From assembly GCF_008180615.1 (NCBI RefSeq), contig NZ_VTEH01000008.1, positions 86,443-150,442 on the forward strand: a stretch of 64,000 nucleotides of DNA, given 5' to 3'. Numbering within the stretch: position 1 is the stretch's first letter; the number at the start of each line of letters is the position of its first letter. The position numbers and the translations under genes are program-made. Positions 34,033 to 43,853 of this stretch are shown piece by piece. Under the pieces are notes generated by a model. The model worked only from the letters and a program-made list of their open reading frames with translations, made no database searches and was not told the DNA's origin. This stretch comes from Rossellomorea vietnamensis. Lineage in GTDB: Bacteria > Bacillota > Bacilli > Bacillales > Bacillaceae_B.

Positions 34033-35217
34033 CTACAACAAAAAAGCAGGTAATTCATCCTTGAACCGAGTCCAATCTCTCTTCATTTCTTCCTCTGTTA
34101 ATAAACAAGACTCTAATGATTCGGCTACTTCCTCTTGGTTCATCTCCAATCCAATAAAGACAATCTCATTCATCCGGTCTCCGTATTGTGGATCCCATTT
34201 CTCCAACACTTCAGGCTCATCTTCTAAAACTATATTTCTTTCCTCTTCAGGGTTAGACGCTATCCATTCTCCCGCTCCTTGCAGAACTATGGAAGGTCCC
34301 GCTTGGGAAATGAGGCCTGCTATATCATTGCGTGTCGCCAGCCAGAAAAAGCCTTTAGCTCTTACTACGTCCATTGGCCAATTTTCCAGCCAAAGTTTCC
34401 ACCTCTCAGCATGAAAGGGTCTGCGGCTTCGATAAACAAATGATGAGATTCCATATTCTTCTGTTTCAGGAATATGTTCTTCATTTAATTCTTTTATCCA
34501 GCCTGCTCCTTGACTTGCTCTGTCAAAATCAAATAAATGCGTATTCAATACGCTATCTAATGATAGTTGTGAGTGTGAAGTTTGATAAATTTTAGCATGC
34601 GGGTTCAACTTGCTCAGTATGCCGGTCAATTTATTACTATCCTCTTCTTCAATTAAATCTGTTTTATTCAGCAAAATAACATCTGCGAATTCTATTTGAT
34701 CTATTAACAAATCCACAACTTCTCGCTGATCCGCTGCATCTACTGCCTGTCTCCGCTCCATTAATGTTTCTCCTGAAGCATAATCATGCCAGAATCTGTT
34801 TCCATCTACTACCGTAACCATTGTATCCAATCTGCAAGTCTCCGCTAAGTTGATTTGAAGTACTTCATCGAGATAGGTGAACGTTTGAGCTACCGGAATG
34901 GGTTCAGAAATCCCTGTTGATTCAATTACAATATAATCAATGTCTCCATTCCTAACCAATCGTTCAACCTCAATGATTAAATCTTCTCTTAAGGTACAGC
35001 ATATACAGCCGTTTTGAAGCTCCACCATTTTTTCTTCAGTCCGTACAAATCCCCCTTGCTTAATCATCGAAGCGTCAATGTTTACTTCGCTCATATCATT
35101 GACGATAACGGCGACTTTCTTATTCTCCTTGTTTGCTAAAATATGATTCAATAAAGTTGTCTTTCCTGACCCTAAATAACCACTTAAAACTGTAACGGGT
35201 ATTCTCTCTTCCAGCAT
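34033..35217 (-). CDS. zagA: Zinc-regulated GTPase metallochaperone ZagA (YciC), COG0523 family
   Basis: A 394-residue G3E GTPase. The P-loop GYLGSGKTT is at residues 13-21, the metal motif CICC at 71-74 ([11 protein letters not shown]), the switch/Walker-B region [11 protein letters not shown], and NKTD specifies guanine. The C-terminal CobW domain has [21 protein letters not shown]. Length and sequence closely follow B. subtilis YciC/ZagA, which is induced in zinc starvation and delivers zinc to folate enzyme FolE. Two Zur-like boxes lie upstream, as in B. subtilis. It is followed by adcA on the same strand. Confidence 0.93.
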   Translation of the reverse strand: MLEERIPVTVLSGYLGSGKTTLLNHILANKENKKVAVIVNDMSEVNIDASMIKQGGFVRTEEKMVELQNGCICCTLREDLIIEVERLVRNGDIDYIVIESTGISEPIPVAQTFTYLDEVLQINLAETCRLDTMVTVVDGNRFWHDYASGETLMERRQAVDAADQREVVDLLIDQIEFADVILLNKTDLIEEEDSNKLTGILSKLNPHAKIYQTSHSQLSLDSVLNTHLFDFDRASQGAGWIKELNEEHIPETEEYGISSFVYRSRRPFHAERWKLWLENWPMDVVRAKGFFWLATRNDIAGLISQAGPSIVLQGAGEWIASNPEEERNIVLEDEPEVLEKWDPQYGDRMNEIVFIGLEMNQEEVAESLESCLLTEEEMKRDWTRFKDELPAFLL

Positions 35218-35245
35218 ACAACTCTCTCCTTCAGCATCATCAAAA

Positions 35246-35264
35246 CAAAATCATTACGATTTAA
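35246..35264 (-). promoter_or_regulatory. Partial Zur box near zagA start
   Basis: Minus strand AAATCGTAATGATTTTG: the left half-site is perfect, the right half degenerate. It sits about 30 bp upstream of zagA. Confidence 0.6.
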
Positions 35265-35388
35265 AGTGGATCTTTCATCCCCATTCCTCTATGTTCTAGA
35301 AGAATGGGGATGACTAAGACTATTACTTATAAAGCTGAGTAATAAATTAATTAGGTTAGTAACGGTTTTTTATGTATTGATCTGGATT

Positions 35389-35409
35389 AAATCGTAATTG
35401 TTACGTTTT
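35389..35409 (-). promoter_or_regulatory. Zur box, distal, of zagA
   Basis: On the plus strand AAATCGTAATTGTTACGTTTT, a near-palindromic Zur operator about 170 bp upstream of zagA. B. subtilis yciC also has two Zur boxes. Confidence 0.75.
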
Positions 35410-35572
35410 GTATTGTATTACATTCTCCTCTTCAAATCAAGTTATACATTCGAAAAGGTCTAAGATAATTATCAGCTTAGTACAGAGTTTCAATTTTTAT
35501 TAACTGCAAATACATCCTTTAATGTAGTATTCAATTGATTATTATATAGAAACAACAGTCTATTTATTATTG

Positions 35573-35619
35573 AAAAAAGCCGGCTAATCCAATAAACTTT
35601 GCAGGATTAGGCCGGCTTA
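35573..35619 (-). terminator. Terminator of the sugar ABC operon
   Basis: AAGCCGGCCTAATCC and GGATTAGCCGGCTT pair on the minus strand (one bulge), followed by TTTTTC. Confidence 0.9.
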
Positions 35620-35639
35620 TCAAATATTCACCAATTTCT

Positions 35640-36812
35640 CTATGCTCTTTGTCGGCGGGTCATGACATCGAAAATAACAGCCAGCGCCAAGACACCCCCG
35701 CGAATCATGTATTGAGGGGCAATACCGACGCCCATTAGGTTCATTCCGTTGGTTAGAGTGGCCATAACAATTGCACCAATAACGGCACCAGTTACTTTCC
35801 CTACGCCTCCCGCAGCAGATACACCACCAACAAATGCCGCTGCGATGGCATCCAGTTCAAAAAGAGTCCCTGCCGTTGTTGTAGCGGCTTGCAGACGTGC
35901 AGTAAAGAGAATTCCTGATAGTCCTGCAAGCATACCCATAGAACCAAATACCAGAAATGTTATTTTACTTACACTGATACCACTAAGGTGTGCAGCCTCA
36001 GGGTTACTTCCCACAGCGTAAATATGTCTTCCTATTACTGTCTTCGTTGTAACAAAGTGATAAATAGTTACGACTAAAAGGATAATGACAACCGTCCAGG
36101 AGATACCGTTGTAACCAGCTAACAACCATGTGAAATACCCGATGATCGCAGAGACAAAAACCAGCTGTATGATAAACATTGGTTTAGTAACCACTTCAAA
36201 GTTATATTTGATCTTGTTTTTGCGGTTATGGATGGCACTGATGACATATAGCAAAATGCTGAGGGCGCCAATAATTAGTGATAGTAAATGCAATCCGCCT
36301 ACTTGTGCAATTGAAGGAATATATCCATTCCCTAATGCATTAAATGCATCGTTGTCCACATTAACGGTACCGGATTTTTCGGTCACTAGTAAAATGGCAC
36401 CGCGATAGATAAGCCAGCCAGCCAACGTCGCTACAAAGGCCGGGATGCCGACTTTTGCAACTAAAAAGCCTGTAATGGATCCAGCAAGAATACCTAAAAG
36501 CAGGACAAGCGGAATGACAATATAGACAGGTACACCGTTCAAGAGCAAAATTGCGGCAATAGCTCCAAGAAATCCCGCTAAAAAACCAATAGATAAGTCA
36601 ATGTGCCGAATGACAATGACTAGCATAACACCGACAGCAAGTACCGCAATGTATCCCGCTGAGTCCAATAGATTACTAATATTTCGAGAAGACATAAATA
36701 ATCCATCGGTTAAAATTGAAAAAGTAACCATGATTATCAATAAAGCGATGTACATACCATAATCACGAATATTATGTTTAATGACCTGCTTTGCTTCTTT
36801 TAACAAGTTCAT
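35640..36812 (-). CDS. xylH: Sugar ABC transporter permease, XylH/GguB-like
   Basis: A 390-residue permease of the ribose/xylose (CUT2) class with about 10-12 membrane helices. SSRNISNLLDSAGYIAVLAVGVMLVIVIRHIDLSIG is the conserved N-terminal region, and IGRHIYAVGSNPEAAHLSGI before the C-terminal helices is the CUT2 coupling segment. Its length matches XylH (about 390) and exceeds RbsC (about 320). It forms the channel with the XylG-like ATPase; the two genes are 12 bp apart. Substrate: xylose or several monosaccharides. Confidence 0.88.
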   Translation of the reverse strand: MNLLKEAKQVIKHNIRDYGMYIALLIIMVTFSILTDGLFMSSRNISNLLDSAGYIAVLAVGVMLVIVIRHIDLSIGFLAGFLGAIAAILLLNGVPVYIVIPLVLLLGILAGSITGFLVAKVGIPAFVATLAGWLIYRGAILLVTEKSGTVNVDNDAFNALGNGYIPSIAQVGGLHLLSLIIGALSILLYVISAIHNRKNKIKYNFEVVTKPMFIIQLVFVSAIIGYFTWLLAGYNGISWTVVIILLVVTIYHFVTTKTVIGRHIYAVGSNPEAAHLSGISVSKITFLVFGSMGMLAGLSGILFTARLQAATTTAGTLFELDAIAAAFVGGVSAAGGVGKVTGAVIGAIVMATLTNGMNLMGVGIAPQYMIRGGVLALAVIFDVMTRRQRA

Positions 36813-36824
36813 TTGTAATACCTC

Positions 36825-38345
36825 CTATTGCGTCGCAAGCTCCATGATCTTTTCCTGACTTGCTTCATCAGATGACATTTCACCCTTGACCTTCCCCTCT
36901 GCCATAACATATACACGATCACTCATACCAAGTATTTCGCCAAGCTCTGATGAGATCATGATGATGCTCATTCCCTTATTGATCAGTTCATTCATAACTG
37001 TGTAGATTTCAAATTTGGCTCCGACGTCAATTCCGCGGGTCGGTTCATCCAGTATCAGCAGTTTCGGGTTAACAAACAGCCACTTTCCTAAAGATACCTT
37101 CTGCTGGTTACCTCCGCTGAGATTGCCAGTCAGCTGCTGTATTGATGGTGTTTTTATTCCTAAAGACTTTCTATATTCTTCTGCCACCTTAATTTCCTCG
37201 TTATCATTGATAATCCCGTTAGAGGAGATACTATTTAAATTCCCGGCCGAAATATTATTTTTTATGTCCTGCAGTAAAAACAAGCCATTACCCTTTCTAT
37301 CTTCGGTCACATATGCAATTCCAGCTTTGATAGCATCCTTTGTGTGCTTATAGTTGGCAAGCATTCCATCTACCACCAAATCACCTTGCAGCTTATAATA
37401 CTGCGCATTCCCAAAAACACTTTGTGCAAGCTCAGTCCTCCCTGCACCCATCAATCCGGCAATTCCAACGATTTCTCCCTGCTTAACGTGAAGGTTGATG
37501 TTTTTAACTACTTGACGTCCCGCCTTAGGGTCATATGCCGACCAGTCTATTAATTCCATAACCTTTCCACCGAAATTCTTCTTTGGTCTTTTTGGATAAA
37601 TATCACCGAGTTCCCGGCCGACCATATTTTTGATAATAGCCGCTTCAGTTATTTCACCTTTAGAAGCATCAAGAGTACACATTGTTTCTCCATCACGGAG
37701 AACGGTCGCTTTATCGGCAATCGCAATGACCTCTTTCAACTTGTGAGAAATCATAATGCTGGTTATGCCCTGTTCTTTTAATACTCGCAGCAAATTCAGT
37801 AAATTTTCACTATCGTCTTCATTCAGAGCTGCTGTGGGCTCATCTAAAATGAGCAATTTCACTTCCTTACTCAATGCTTTTGCTATTTCAATCAGCTGTT
37901 GTTTACCTACACCCAGCTCTTTAATTAACGTCTCAGGGTTGACTTTCAATTTTACTTTTTCAAGTAATAACTTTGATCGTACAACCGCTTCATTCCAGTC
38001 GAGAATACCGCGGTTCTGTATTTCATTATTGATAAAAATATTTTCATATACCGTAAGATCCGGAAACAATGCCAGCTCTTGATAGATGATCGCAATTCCT
38101 GCGTCGACGCTGTCACTGATTTTATTAAATCGCTGTACCTGTCCATTAAAGACAATGTCCCCCTTATACATTCCATAAGGATATACACCGCTAAGCACCT
38201 TCATCAGTGTTGATTTACCGGCTCCATTTTCTCCTACAAGGCAGTGAATTTCTCCTCTTTCCACTTTAAAGTTCACATTCGACAATGCCTTTACACCGGG
38301 AAACTCTTTTGATATCTGGTTCATCTCTAAAATATAATTACTCAT
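36825..38345 (-). CDS. xylG: Sugar ABC transporter ATP-binding protein, XylG/GguA-like
   Basis: A 506-residue double ATPase. The first nucleotide-binding domain has GENGAGKSTLMK and LSKEVKLLILDEPTAALN; the second has GLMGAGRTE, in which the canonical Lys is replaced, and LSGGNQQKVSLGKWL with LILDEPTRGIDVG. This asymmetry is normal in the CUT2 family. The ATG at 38345 is preceded by AAGGAGG; a longer form starting at 38369 would lack a proper site. It lies between the binding-protein gene and xylH. Confidence 0.9.
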   Translation of the reverse strand: MSNYILEMNQISKEFPGVKALSNVNFKVERGEIHCLVGENGAGKSTLMKVLSGVYPYGMYKGDIVFNGQVQRFNKISDSVDAGIAIIYQELALFPDLTVYENIFINNEIQNRGILDWNEAVVRSKLLLEKVKLKVNPETLIKELGVGKQQLIEIAKALSKEVKLLILDEPTAALNEDDSENLLNLLRVLKEQGITSIMISHKLKEVIAIADKATVLRDGETMCTLDASKGEITEAAIIKNMVGRELGDIYPKRPKKNFGGKVMELIDWSAYDPKAGRQVVKNINLHVKQGEIVGIAGLMGAGRTELAQSVFGNAQYYKLQGDLVVDGMLANYKHTKDAIKAGIAYVTEDRKGNGLFLLQDIKNNISAGNLNSISSNGIINDNEEIKVAEEYRKSLGIKTPSIQQLTGNLSGGNQQKVSLGKWLFVNPKLLILDEPTRGIDVGAKFEIYTVMNELINKGMSIIMISSELGEILGMSDRVYVMAEGKVKGEMSSDEASQEKIMELATQ

Positions 38346-38381
38346 GTTATGCCTCCTTAACAGGACCAATTAGCACATATA

Positions 38382-38414
38382 GAATAGTGATAGAAGATGA
38401 ATCTATCACTATTC
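38382..38414 (-). other. Intercistronic hairpin between the binding-protein gene and xylG
   Basis: A perfect 12-bp inverted repeat GAATAGTGATAG / CTATCACTATTC, without a T-run. It probably stabilises or attenuates the mRNA so that binding protein exceeds transporter. Confidence 0.7.
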
Positions 38415-38428
38415 CGCTTATCATTCTT

Positions 38429-39532
38429 TTATTCTAACCCGGTAAATTCACTAGCATCATAGTACTCACTATCAACGATTTCTGCTTTAACATTGTCTTT
38501 ATCTACACTGATTACATCTGATTGTTTAGCTTGTACTTCAATTGTCCCGTTATCATACGAACCAGTTGTTTCTGGTGTATCACCATCAAGAATTGTCAGT
38601 GCCATATCCATTGCATCTTTTACTAATGTACGAACATCCTTAAATACAGTCATGGACTGCTTATCATCGATGATATACTGGATGGAGGCTTTAGTTGCAT
38701 CCTGGCCAGAGATGACATAACTTGTGACACCACTTTCAGCGGAAAATACATCAGCAATCGCACGTGCCGTGTCATCATTGGGACCGAGGATAGCTACATT
38801 ACCTTTCATGTCTTCTCCTGCCGCGGTTAAGTGCGTTTCCGCTTTGTTTTTGGCTTCGTTTGGATCCCATCCAGTAGTAAGCTGACTGACAATCTTACTC
38901 ATTTCCTCACGACTTAATTCTGCTTTATCTTTCAAGGCTTCTGCTTCGCTGGAGTTTGCAATCATAAATGTACCATCTGAGATTTTTGGCTGAAGTACAT
39001 TCCAAGCACCTTCAAAGAACAAGAAGGCATTGTTATCTGTGGCTGCACCGGCATATAAGTATAAAGGAACCCCTGAGCCCTCTGAATGATCAACCAAATA
39101 TTGTGCTTGAGCTTCACCAACGGCTACACTGTCGAAGGTTACATAGTAATCAACTGCGTCTGTATTGGTAATTAAGCGGTCATAAGCTATAACGGTGATG
39201 TCTTCTTTTTTTGCATTTTCAACTGCACTTCCAGCTGAATCACCATCAACAGGAGTAATGATTAATACATCAATTCCTTTGCTAATCAAGGTATCTACAT
39301 TTTCTTTCTCTTTTGCAGAAGAGCCCTGGCTAAATAAAATTTCTGCCGAGTAGTCAGAATCACTGATTGCCTCTTTGAATCTTTCCTCATCTTGCACCCA
39401 TCTTTGTTCATCTTTCGTAGGCAGGACGATCCCCACTTTAACCTCTCCGCTTCCTCCAGTACTGCTGCTGCAACCTGTTGCAATAAGAACGGCCATAATA
39501 GCAATTGTTAACACAAGGAATAATTTCTTCAT
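38429..39532 (-). CDS. Sugar-binding lipoprotein, ChvE/multiple-monosaccharide type
   Basis: A 367-residue periplasmic-binding protein. The signal peptide ends with lipobox LIATGC. The mature part shows VGIVLPTKDEQRWVQDEERF, VIAYDRLITN and YVISGQDATKASIQYI, the ChvE/MmsE-like pattern of proteins binding several monosaccharides. ATG 39532 is chosen because GAAAGGGG is properly spaced, rather than a TTG six codons upstream. It is the first gene of the ABC operon and has a cre site upstream. It differs from the XylF-like binding protein at 39750. Confidence 0.88.
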   Translation of the reverse strand: MKKLFLVLTIAIMAVLIATGCSSSTGGSGEVKVGIVLPTKDEQRWVQDEERFKEAISDSDYSAEILFSQGSSAKEKENVDTLISKGIDVLIITPVDGDSAGSAVENAKKEDITVIAYDRLITNTDAVDYYVTFDSVAVGEAQAQYLVDHSEGSGVPLYLYAGAATDNNAFLFFEGAWNVLQPKISDGTFMIANSSEAEALKDKAELSREEMSKIVSQLTTGWDPNEAKNKAETHLTAAGEDMKGNVAILGPNDDTARAIADVFSAESGVTSYVISGQDATKASIQYIIDDKQSMTVFKDVRTLVKDAMDMALTILDGDTPETTGSYDNGTIEVQAKQSDVISVDKDNVKAEIVDSEYYDASEFTGLE

Positions 39533-39599
39533 CTTTGTAACCCCTTTCAAAATTTTCTGATTTATCTAACAACCTAAATATATCAAGGGCCTACTTAAA

Positions 39600-39613
39600 T
39601 GAAAACGCTTACT
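39600..39613 (-). promoter_or_regulatory. cre site (CcpA operator)
   Basis: The minus strand reads AGTAAGCGTTTTCA, matching the cre consensus WGnAAnCGnWnnCA, 68 bp upstream of the ChvE-like gene. Catabolite repression of the operon is inferred. Confidence 0.75.
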
Positions 39614-39714
39614 TATAGCACTTTTTTAGTATTCGTCTGTACTTTTTAAATTTCCTTACTTTTTCTTATGCTCATCCTGTGGGCTTTCACTTTTTATTTT
39701 TCACTTTAATTAAA

Positions 39715-39751
39715 CCAAAAAAGGACACAGAATTTACATTCCATGTCCTTT
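39715..39751 (-). terminator. Terminator after the xylF-like gene
   Basis: AAAGGACA ... TGTCCTTT with a TTTT tail on the minus strand. It separates the sensor operon from the transporter operon. Confidence 0.75.
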
Positions 39752-40838
39752 ACTGCTTATCTTTCAACTGATAAACTTCATGTTTAGTATGAAACCCATC
39801 TGCGATTATGGTTTCGTCCAAATTATCTTTATTGACAGAAATCGGTGGGAGGAGAACAGATGGTACTTCGATTCTCCCATTATTTATTTTCAGCTCGTTT
39901 TTAATCTCTTCTCCCTTTGCAAGCTTGACAGCAAGCTCTGCCGCAGTTTTTGTTAACTCTTGGATAGGCTTATAAACCGTCATGGCCTGTTCCCCAGAGA
40001 CAATACTTTGGATCGCTGCAAGGTCAGCATCCTGGCCGGATACAGGAATTCTGCCAATCAGCCCCCGATCCTTAAGTACCTCTAGTATTGCGCCAGCCGT
40101 TGTGTCATTTGGAGCAATAATAGCATCAATTTGGTTATCATTGGCATCAAGGGCGAGATTAATATTTTTTTTGGCATTAGAGGGCAGCCAGTCTTTCGTC
40201 CATTGATCAAATACAATTGTGATATCTTCTTTATCAATTAATGGCTGAAGTACAGAATATGCCCCTTTTTTAATTAAATGAGCGTTATTATCAATTTCTG
40301 CTCCACCGATATAGACATATTTCCCTTTAGGTACTAATTGGGTAATGGCTTTGGCTTGCAGCTCTCCAACCTTTTCATTGTCATAAGATACGTACATATC
40401 CACTTCAGCATTTGTTACCAGCCGGTCATAAGACAATACCTTAACTCCTGCTGAATGGGCCTTTTCTACGATGGCAGCTGCTGATTCAGCATTCTGTGGA
40501 ATGATGACCAACAAATCAACTCCCTGGCTGATTAATGTTTCTGCTTGCCATATTTGCAAAGCATCGTCTCCATCTGCTGACATTATCTCCACATCGGCAC
40601 CCAGTTCTTCTACCGCTTCTTTGAATAAATCACGATCCTTCTGCCAGCGTTCTTCAAGGAGAGTTCCCATCAAAAAACCAATTTTAATATCATCCCCTTC
40701 TGTTTCTTTCACTTCAGCTGGAATCTTATTAGAAGGACTCTTTATAGCAGAGTATTCATATCGCTCACAAGAAGAAACTATATGCAGTAACAGTACTATA
40801 ACCAGCCAGCCACTTGCTATATATAGAACCCTTTTCAT
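39750..40838 (-). CDS. xylF: D-xylose-binding lipoprotein, XylF-like
   Basis: A 362-residue sugar-binding protein with a lipoprotein signal ending LLHIVSSC. It follows E. coli XylF closely in landmarks: EERWQKDRDLFKEA, LVIIPQNA, VLSYDRLVTNAEVDMYVSYDNEKVGELQAKA, PVSGQDADLAAIQ and TVYKPI. It probably binds D-xylose at the membrane and feeds the xylGH transporter encoded 1.4 kb downstream. It lies 23 bp behind the yesN-like regulator gene on the same transcript. Confidence 0.88.
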   Translation of the reverse strand: MKRVLYIASGWLVIVLLLHIVSSCERYEYSAIKSPSNKIPAEVKETEGDDIKIGFLMGTLLEERWQKDRDLFKEAVEELGADVEIMSADGDDALQIWQAETLISQGVDLLVIIPQNAESAAAIVEKAHSAGVKVLSYDRLVTNAEVDMYVSYDNEKVGELQAKAITQLVPKGKYVYIGGAEIDNNAHLIKKGAYSVLQPLIDKEDITIVFDQWTKDWLPSNAKKNINLALDANDNQIDAIIAPNDTTAGAILEVLKDRGLIGRIPVSGQDADLAAIQSIVSGEQAMTVYKPIQELTKTAAELAVKLAKGEEIKNELKINNGRIEVPSVLLPPISVNKDNLDETIIADGFHTKHEVYQLKDKQ

Positions 40839-40861
40839 TCATCCCGCTTCCTTTCCTTCTT

Positions 40862-42409
40862 TTAGACAAGCTTTTTATTATCTAGGATTTTCTTTCTATA
40901 TTCGGTCGGTGAAGCATGACACATTTTTTTAAATACTTTACTAAAGTAGTTAGGATCATGATACCCAATTTCAAAAGTGATTTCCTTTAAACTTTTCTCG
41001 GGATCTCTCATCAATTTTTTTGCTTTTTCTATACGGCACTCAGTTAAGAAATGAATGTAATTTACACCAAGCTGCTCTTTGAAAATTTTACTGATGTATA
41101 TCGGGCTCAGGCCGATTACCTTGCCTATTTCCTCTAATGATATATCCTGATAGGCATGATCAATTATATATTGCTTAATCTGTTCAATGGTGTTTGTTTC
41201 CATTTTCTCATGATGCTTTTGTACGTACTGCTTTAGCCTTTTCAGGACCTGACTTATCTCTGCCCGTAATTGGCGATAGTCGGTCGATTTAAATGGATAG
41301 ACAGGTGAGACTAATTCCATTCCCATTTCACTCATCACCTGAGAGACGATCCAAAGAAAATTCACAAGAAGATGCTGTGTTAGCAGCACACCAGTTCCTT
41401 GTTTTTCATTCCGGTCAATTAAGTCTTCCAAGAAGGCATGAATTGCTTCCCATTCTCCATGGCGGATATTGTCAAAAAATTGTTGTTCATATTGCTTAGC
41501 CATATGGTCATTGATGCCGGCAGGAAATATAGGAATATCGGAAAAAAAACAGAATTTAACAGGCAGCGATGTATCCCATGTTGCTGATAAAGACTCTTGA
41601 TAAGATTGCTTAATTTTATTCGATGAATGATACAAATTACCTATTCCAATAAACCACTCATCTTTAGCTGATTTTACAGATTTAAGGATTGTTCTGGCTA
41701 ACATAGTAGCTTGAGATCGATAGGATTTGTCTTTGCTTTTAAAAGCAATAATGGGTAAGTGTCGGCCGTATAAAGCTCCCGTCCATGCATTCCCAGTGTT
41801 CCTGACCTTTTCCCTGATTGTCGAATAATACTTTTCCGAATCAGGTGGAAGGATTACACTCATTACATATTTTTCTTCTGTCATTTGCATACCCAGCTTC
41901 TCGACCAACTCGTGTAAATGAACTTCATGAACATGGTCAAACAACAGCTGTGTTACAACATCTGTTTCAAAGACGGACATTGCTTTTTGTAAAGTGTCCT
42001 GTTTTTCCTTCTCGATATCCATTAACCTGCGATGTTCCTCTATCTCATGGAGTGCTTTGGCAATGATGTCCACGATTTCCGTCACTTTAGTTGGCTTCAC
42101 CATATAATCGATTACTCCAAGCTTTAGGGCAGATTGAGCATAAGTAAATGTTGCAAACGCAGTAATCATGATAAATTTAATTGAAGGATGGTCACGATTA
42201 ATTTTCTCGATTGCTTCAAACCCATTTAGGCCAGGCATCTGAATATCCATTAACACTAAATCAGGTTGAAACTCTTCAGCTATCTCAACAGCCAGTCTGC
42301 CATTTCCCGCTTGCTCTATTATAAGGTTTGAGAAATTCCTTTCTAAAATCACTTGCAATGCATCACGTTCGATTTGTTCATCATCAACCACCAGCACTTT
42401 GAACATCAT
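40862..42409 (-). CDS. AraC-type response regulator, YesN-like
   Basis: A 515-residue regulator. The receiver domain (about 1-125) begins KVLVVDDEQIERDALQ, with phospho-acceptor Asp in DLVLMDIQMPG and the K of MVKPTK. The C-terminal AraC double helix-turn-helix (about 410-510) contains IGLSPIYISKIFKEQLG and IGYHDPNYFSKVFKK. ATG 42409 follows GAGAGGAG by 6 bases, overlapping the kinase gene. In the xylFII-lytS-yesN systems of clostridia, this regulator activates xylFGH. Confidence 0.9.
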   Translation of the reverse strand: MMFKVLVVDDEQIERDALQVILERNFSNLIIEQAGNGRLAVEIAEEFQPDLVLMDIQMPGLNGFEAIEKINRDHPSIKFIMITAFATFTYAQSALKLGVIDYMVKPTKVTEIVDIIAKALHEIEEHRRLMDIEKEKQDTLQKAMSVFETDVVTQLLFDHVHEVHLHELVEKLGMQMTEEKYVMSVILPPDSEKYYSTIREKVRNTGNAWTGALYGRHLPIIAFKSKDKSYRSQATMLARTILKSVKSAKDEWFIGIGNLYHSSNKIKQSYQESLSATWDTSLPVKFCFFSDIPIFPAGINDHMAKQYEQQFFDNIRHGEWEAIHAFLEDLIDRNEKQGTGVLLTQHLLVNFLWIVSQVMSEMGMELVSPVYPFKSTDYRQLRAEISQVLKRLKQYVQKHHEKMETNTIEQIKQYIIDHAYQDISLEEIGKVIGLSPIYISKIFKEQLGVNYIHFLTECRIEKAKKLMRDPEKSLKEITFEIGYHDPNYFSKVFKKMCHASPTEYRKKILDNKKLV

Positions 42410-43853
42410 TCGCAACTCCTCTCGCTTTTAGTAGCTCAATGGTTACCTTCGTTCCTATTCCCTCCTTTCCTTCTATCTTGATAACATCTCTATTACCTGT
42501 AAAGAGACGTAAACGCCTTACCACGTTATACAATCCTATTCCTGAGCTTTGCCCTTGCTTTGACTCTTGTTCCACTTCTTCATTTAAAATTCTATTAATC
42601 TTCATTTCATGTATACCCGGGCCATTATCTTCAATTTTAATCATCACTCGATCCCCAGTATCCTTGATGCTGAACCAGATGTTTCCACCTGCTTCACACG
42701 GCTCAACTGCATACATGATAGCGTTTTCAACAATCGGTTGAAGAGTCAGACCAGGAATAGCGATATCCAGACACGATTCCTCAATGTCTGTTTCAAAGGA
42801 TAGTCTGTCTGTAAATCTCGCTTTTTGTATAATCATATATTGCTTTAACACGTTTACCTCATCACAGAGTGTCATCGTCTTATCCAGATGCTTGAGGTTA
42901 TAACGCAACAGTCCTGCAATGCTAACCAGGAGGTCGCTTGTTTCTTCTGATCCTTCCAGATAGGCTTTTTTCGAGACGGTATTCAACGTATTGAACAAAA
43001 AATGAGGGTTTATCTGGCTTTGTAAACTATGAAGCTGACTTTCTTTTAATAGAAGTTTACTCTCCTGCAATTCTTTTTCAAGTTGAGCTTTCTGTTGGAT
43101 TTCGATAATCAACTTATTTATGTTAGTTCTCATATGTTCAAACATTCTTGCTAAAAAGGCCATTTCATCTTTGGAATCCACTTCAATTTTTAAATCAAAT
43201 CTTCCCCTCGACAATTCACTTGCAGCCCGTGTCAGCTTTTCCAGTGGTTTTGTAATTCTTAATGAAAACCAGTAAGTATAAAGCAGTAGTAAAAATGTTA
43301 TCAGCAGTAATAACCAGATTCCAAGCCTATTTAATTTTTCGGATTGATCAATCATCGCCCGGTAAAATTGATCATAAGTACTAAGCTCTGAATCAATTAG
43401 TGAAAGAGTCATTTCAGAAAGATAATTAGATATATATGTTGCTTCATTCAGTGAACTTCTTGCATTTTCAATGCCTTCTTCCGAATGAAATACAAGGGCC
43501 CGATCTGTTACCTCTACAAGACTTGCGAGTAAGTTAATGTAGCTGGTTAACTCAAACTCATTTTCAATATTTTTAAAACCAACAACTTCTTCCTGCTTCG
43601 TTTGAAGGTCTTGCATACTAATATTAACAGTATTTAAATTTTCAGGAGAAGGAAGCAGGAGGTAATCGTTTAATGCTGTCACCGTTTTCTGGCTGGAAGT
43701 CCTGATCTCGTTCAGTACCAGGTACCTTTCAAGAATATCATTATATTGATCTTGCATTTTCTGATTATAAAAAGTAAGCGACATCCAAATCGAAGCCATG
43801 ATCAGAACTACAATCACAGCAAGCAACCAAATTTTCTTCTGTATACTAGTCAT
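42384..43853 (-). CDS. Sensor histidine kinase, LytS/YesM-like
   Basis: A 489-residue membrane kinase. Two hydrophobic segments (about 9-28 and 178-197) flank an extracellular region, then a HAMP linker (KPLEKLTRAASELSRGRFDL) and the His_kinase domain with phospho-acceptor in INPHFLFNTLN. The N and G boxes are PIVENAIMYAV and SSGIGLYNVVRRL. It overlaps xylFII by 4 bases and the regulator gene by 26, so the three are translationally coupled. Confidence 0.92.
   Translation of the reverse strand: MTSIQKKIWLLAVIVVLIMASIWMSLTFYNQKMQDQYNDILERYLVLNEIRTSSQKTVTALNDYLLLPSPENLNTVNISMQDLQTKQEEVVGFKNIENEFELTSYINLLASLVEVTDRALVFHSEEGIENARSSLNEATYISNYLSEMTLSLIDSELSTYDQFYRAMIDQSEKLNRLGIWLLLLITFLLLLYTYWFSLRITKPLEKLTRAASELSRGRFDLKIEVDSKDEMAFLARMFEHMRTNINKLIIEIQQKAQLEKELQESKLLLKESQLHSLQSQINPHFLFNTLNTVSKKAYLEGSEETSDLLVSIAGLLRYNLKHLDKTMTLCDEVNVLKQYMIIQKARFTDRLSFETDIEESCLDIAIPGLTLQPIVENAIMYAVEPCEAGGNIWFSIKDTGDRVMIKIEDNGPGIHEMKINRILNEEVEQESKQGQSSGIGLYNVVRRLRLFTGNRDVIKIEGKEGIGTKVTIELLKARGVANDVQSAGG

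Noticed and set aside
36825..38345. Broken Walker A in the second half of the XylG-like ATPase as a pseudogene sign
   Set aside because: Loss of the Lys in the second nucleotide site is normal for this ABC class.
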